Assembly: GCA_023400235.1 (NCBI GenBank)
Contig: JAEXFI010000039.1
Span: forward strand, 62,001 to 126,000
DNA length: 64,000 nt
Direction of reading: 5' to 3'
DNA from: Bacillota bacterium
Lineage (GTDB): Bacteria; Bacillota; Clostridia; Acetivibrionales; DSM-1351
The notes under the pieces are model-generated. The model was given only the letters and a program-made list of their open reading frames with translations, ran no database searches and was not told the origin of the DNA. Below are positions 63,550-64,000 of the stretch, one piece after another; position 1 is the first letter of the stretch, and every line of letters begins with the position of its first letter. Made by a program: the position numbers and the translations under genes.

Positions 63550-64000
63550 ATGATTATAAGCGCTAGCAGAAGGACTGATATTCCCACATATTACTCTGAC
63601 TGGTTTTTCAACAGAATAAAGGAAGGGTTTCTCCTGGTGAGAAATCCTATGAATATACACCAGGTCAGCAGAATTGACCTTTCTCCTGAGGTTATTGACT
63701 GTATCGTGTTTTGGTCTAAAAATCCCAGACCCATGCTGGAAAGGCTGGATGAGCTGAAAAACTATAAGTATTATTTTCAGTTTTCCCTGAATCCGTACGG
63801 AAAAGATGTAGAGCAAAATGTTCCTTCAAAAAATGGAGAGGTGATAGACACCTTTAAAAGATTATCGGATAAAATCGGAAGTGAAAAGGTCATCTGGAGA
63901 TATGACCCGATTTTAATAAATTCAGCATACTCATTTGATTATCATATTTCATATTTTGAAAAGCTTGCACGGCACTTGAAGGATTATACCCAGAAGTGCA
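63550..64000 (+). CDS. DUF1848-family protein (3' partial)
   Basis: The frame opens at ATG 63550 with MIISASRRTDIPTYYSDWFF and runs off the window after about 150 codons. LVRNPMNIHQVSRIDLSPEVIDCIVFWSKNP and FQFSLNPYG match the DUF1848 family as remembered; full-length members have about 280-310 residues and a conserved cysteine motif in the part not seen here. The function is unknown. It follows the Cys-rich methyltransferase-like gene by 4 bases, which suggests one functional pair. Confidence 0.8.
   Translation, partial: MIISASRRTDIPTYYSDWFFNRIKEGFLLVRNPMNIHQVSRIDLSPEVIDCIVFWSKNPRPMLERLDELKNYKYYFQFSLNPYGKDVEQNVPSKNGEVIDTFKRLSDKIGSEKVIWRYDPILINSAYSFDYHISYFEKLARHLKDYTQKC

Noticed and set aside
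57662..64000. Prophage or transposon as cause of the decayed region
   Set aside because: No integrase, transposase, terminal repeats or phage genes were seen.

Overview
The window looks like the chromosome of a mesophilic, low-GC, spore-forming cellulolytic clostridium of the Ruminiclostridium (Clostridium cellulolyticum) kind. The evidence is a type I dockerin pair with Ala-Leu at the recognition positions, an X2 module of the kind found in clostridial scaffoldins, SLH cell-wall anchors, strong AGGAGG ribosome binding sites with frequent TTG starts, a GerMN (spore germination type) protein and AT-rich intergenic DNA. The assignment rests on protein features only; no rRNA or tRNA gene was seen.

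Region 1 (1-8010) is a sugar or polyol uptake and catabolism locus. It holds the end of an RbsA-type ATPase, an RbsC-type permease, a zinc alcohol dehydrogenase, two xylose-isomerase-like TIM-barrel epimerases, a LacI regulator and a Gfo/Idh/MocA dehydrogenase, closed by a strong terminator. Region 2 (8200-28330) is housekeeping and envelope: a 41-residue basic peptide gene, a Ca2+-type P-ATPase, two tandem membrane-anchored PQQ-like propeller proteins, signal peptidase I with an acyl-ACP thioesterase, a GerMN lipoprotein-like protein, a DUF218 protein, an MFS carrier, a TrpB2-type synthase behind a duplicated leader element, a YwaF-type membrane protein, a Rieske/FAD oxidoreductase, and two divergent Na+/H+ antiporters.

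Region 3 (28500-57611) is a xylan-utilisation island. One YesM-type histidine kinase with two YesN-type response regulators flanks an LplA/LplB/YtcP-type oligosaccharide ABC importer. Then come a cytoplasmic GH8 reducing-end exo-oligoxylanase and three paralogous GH10 xylanases that share an N-terminal architecture but end differently: no anchor, SLH anchor, or dockerin. They are followed by an SGNH acetyl-xylan esterase with an N-terminal dockerin and a giant SLH-anchored subtilase carrying kelch and X2 modules. The working model is: sense xylan products, degrade xylan in the medium, on the wall and in the cellulosome, remove acetyl groups, import oligosaccharides, and trim them inside with GH8. 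A tandem array of about ten 44-47 bp units lies between the first two xylanase genes.

Region 4 (57612-64000) has an ECF sigma factor with its overlapping membrane anti-sigma-like partner, a small secreted protein, a 1.3-kb graveyard of frameshifted gene remnants (including a CBM6-like tail), small membrane proteins, a SAM methyltransferase, and a cysteine-rich methyltransferase-like protein coupled to a DUF1848 gene that runs off the window. The most original signals are the duplicated 180-bp element with an anti-Shine-Dalgarno arm ahead of trpB2, the 41801-42259 repeat array, the dockerin shared across a gene boundary, and the Cys-rich/DUF1848 pair.
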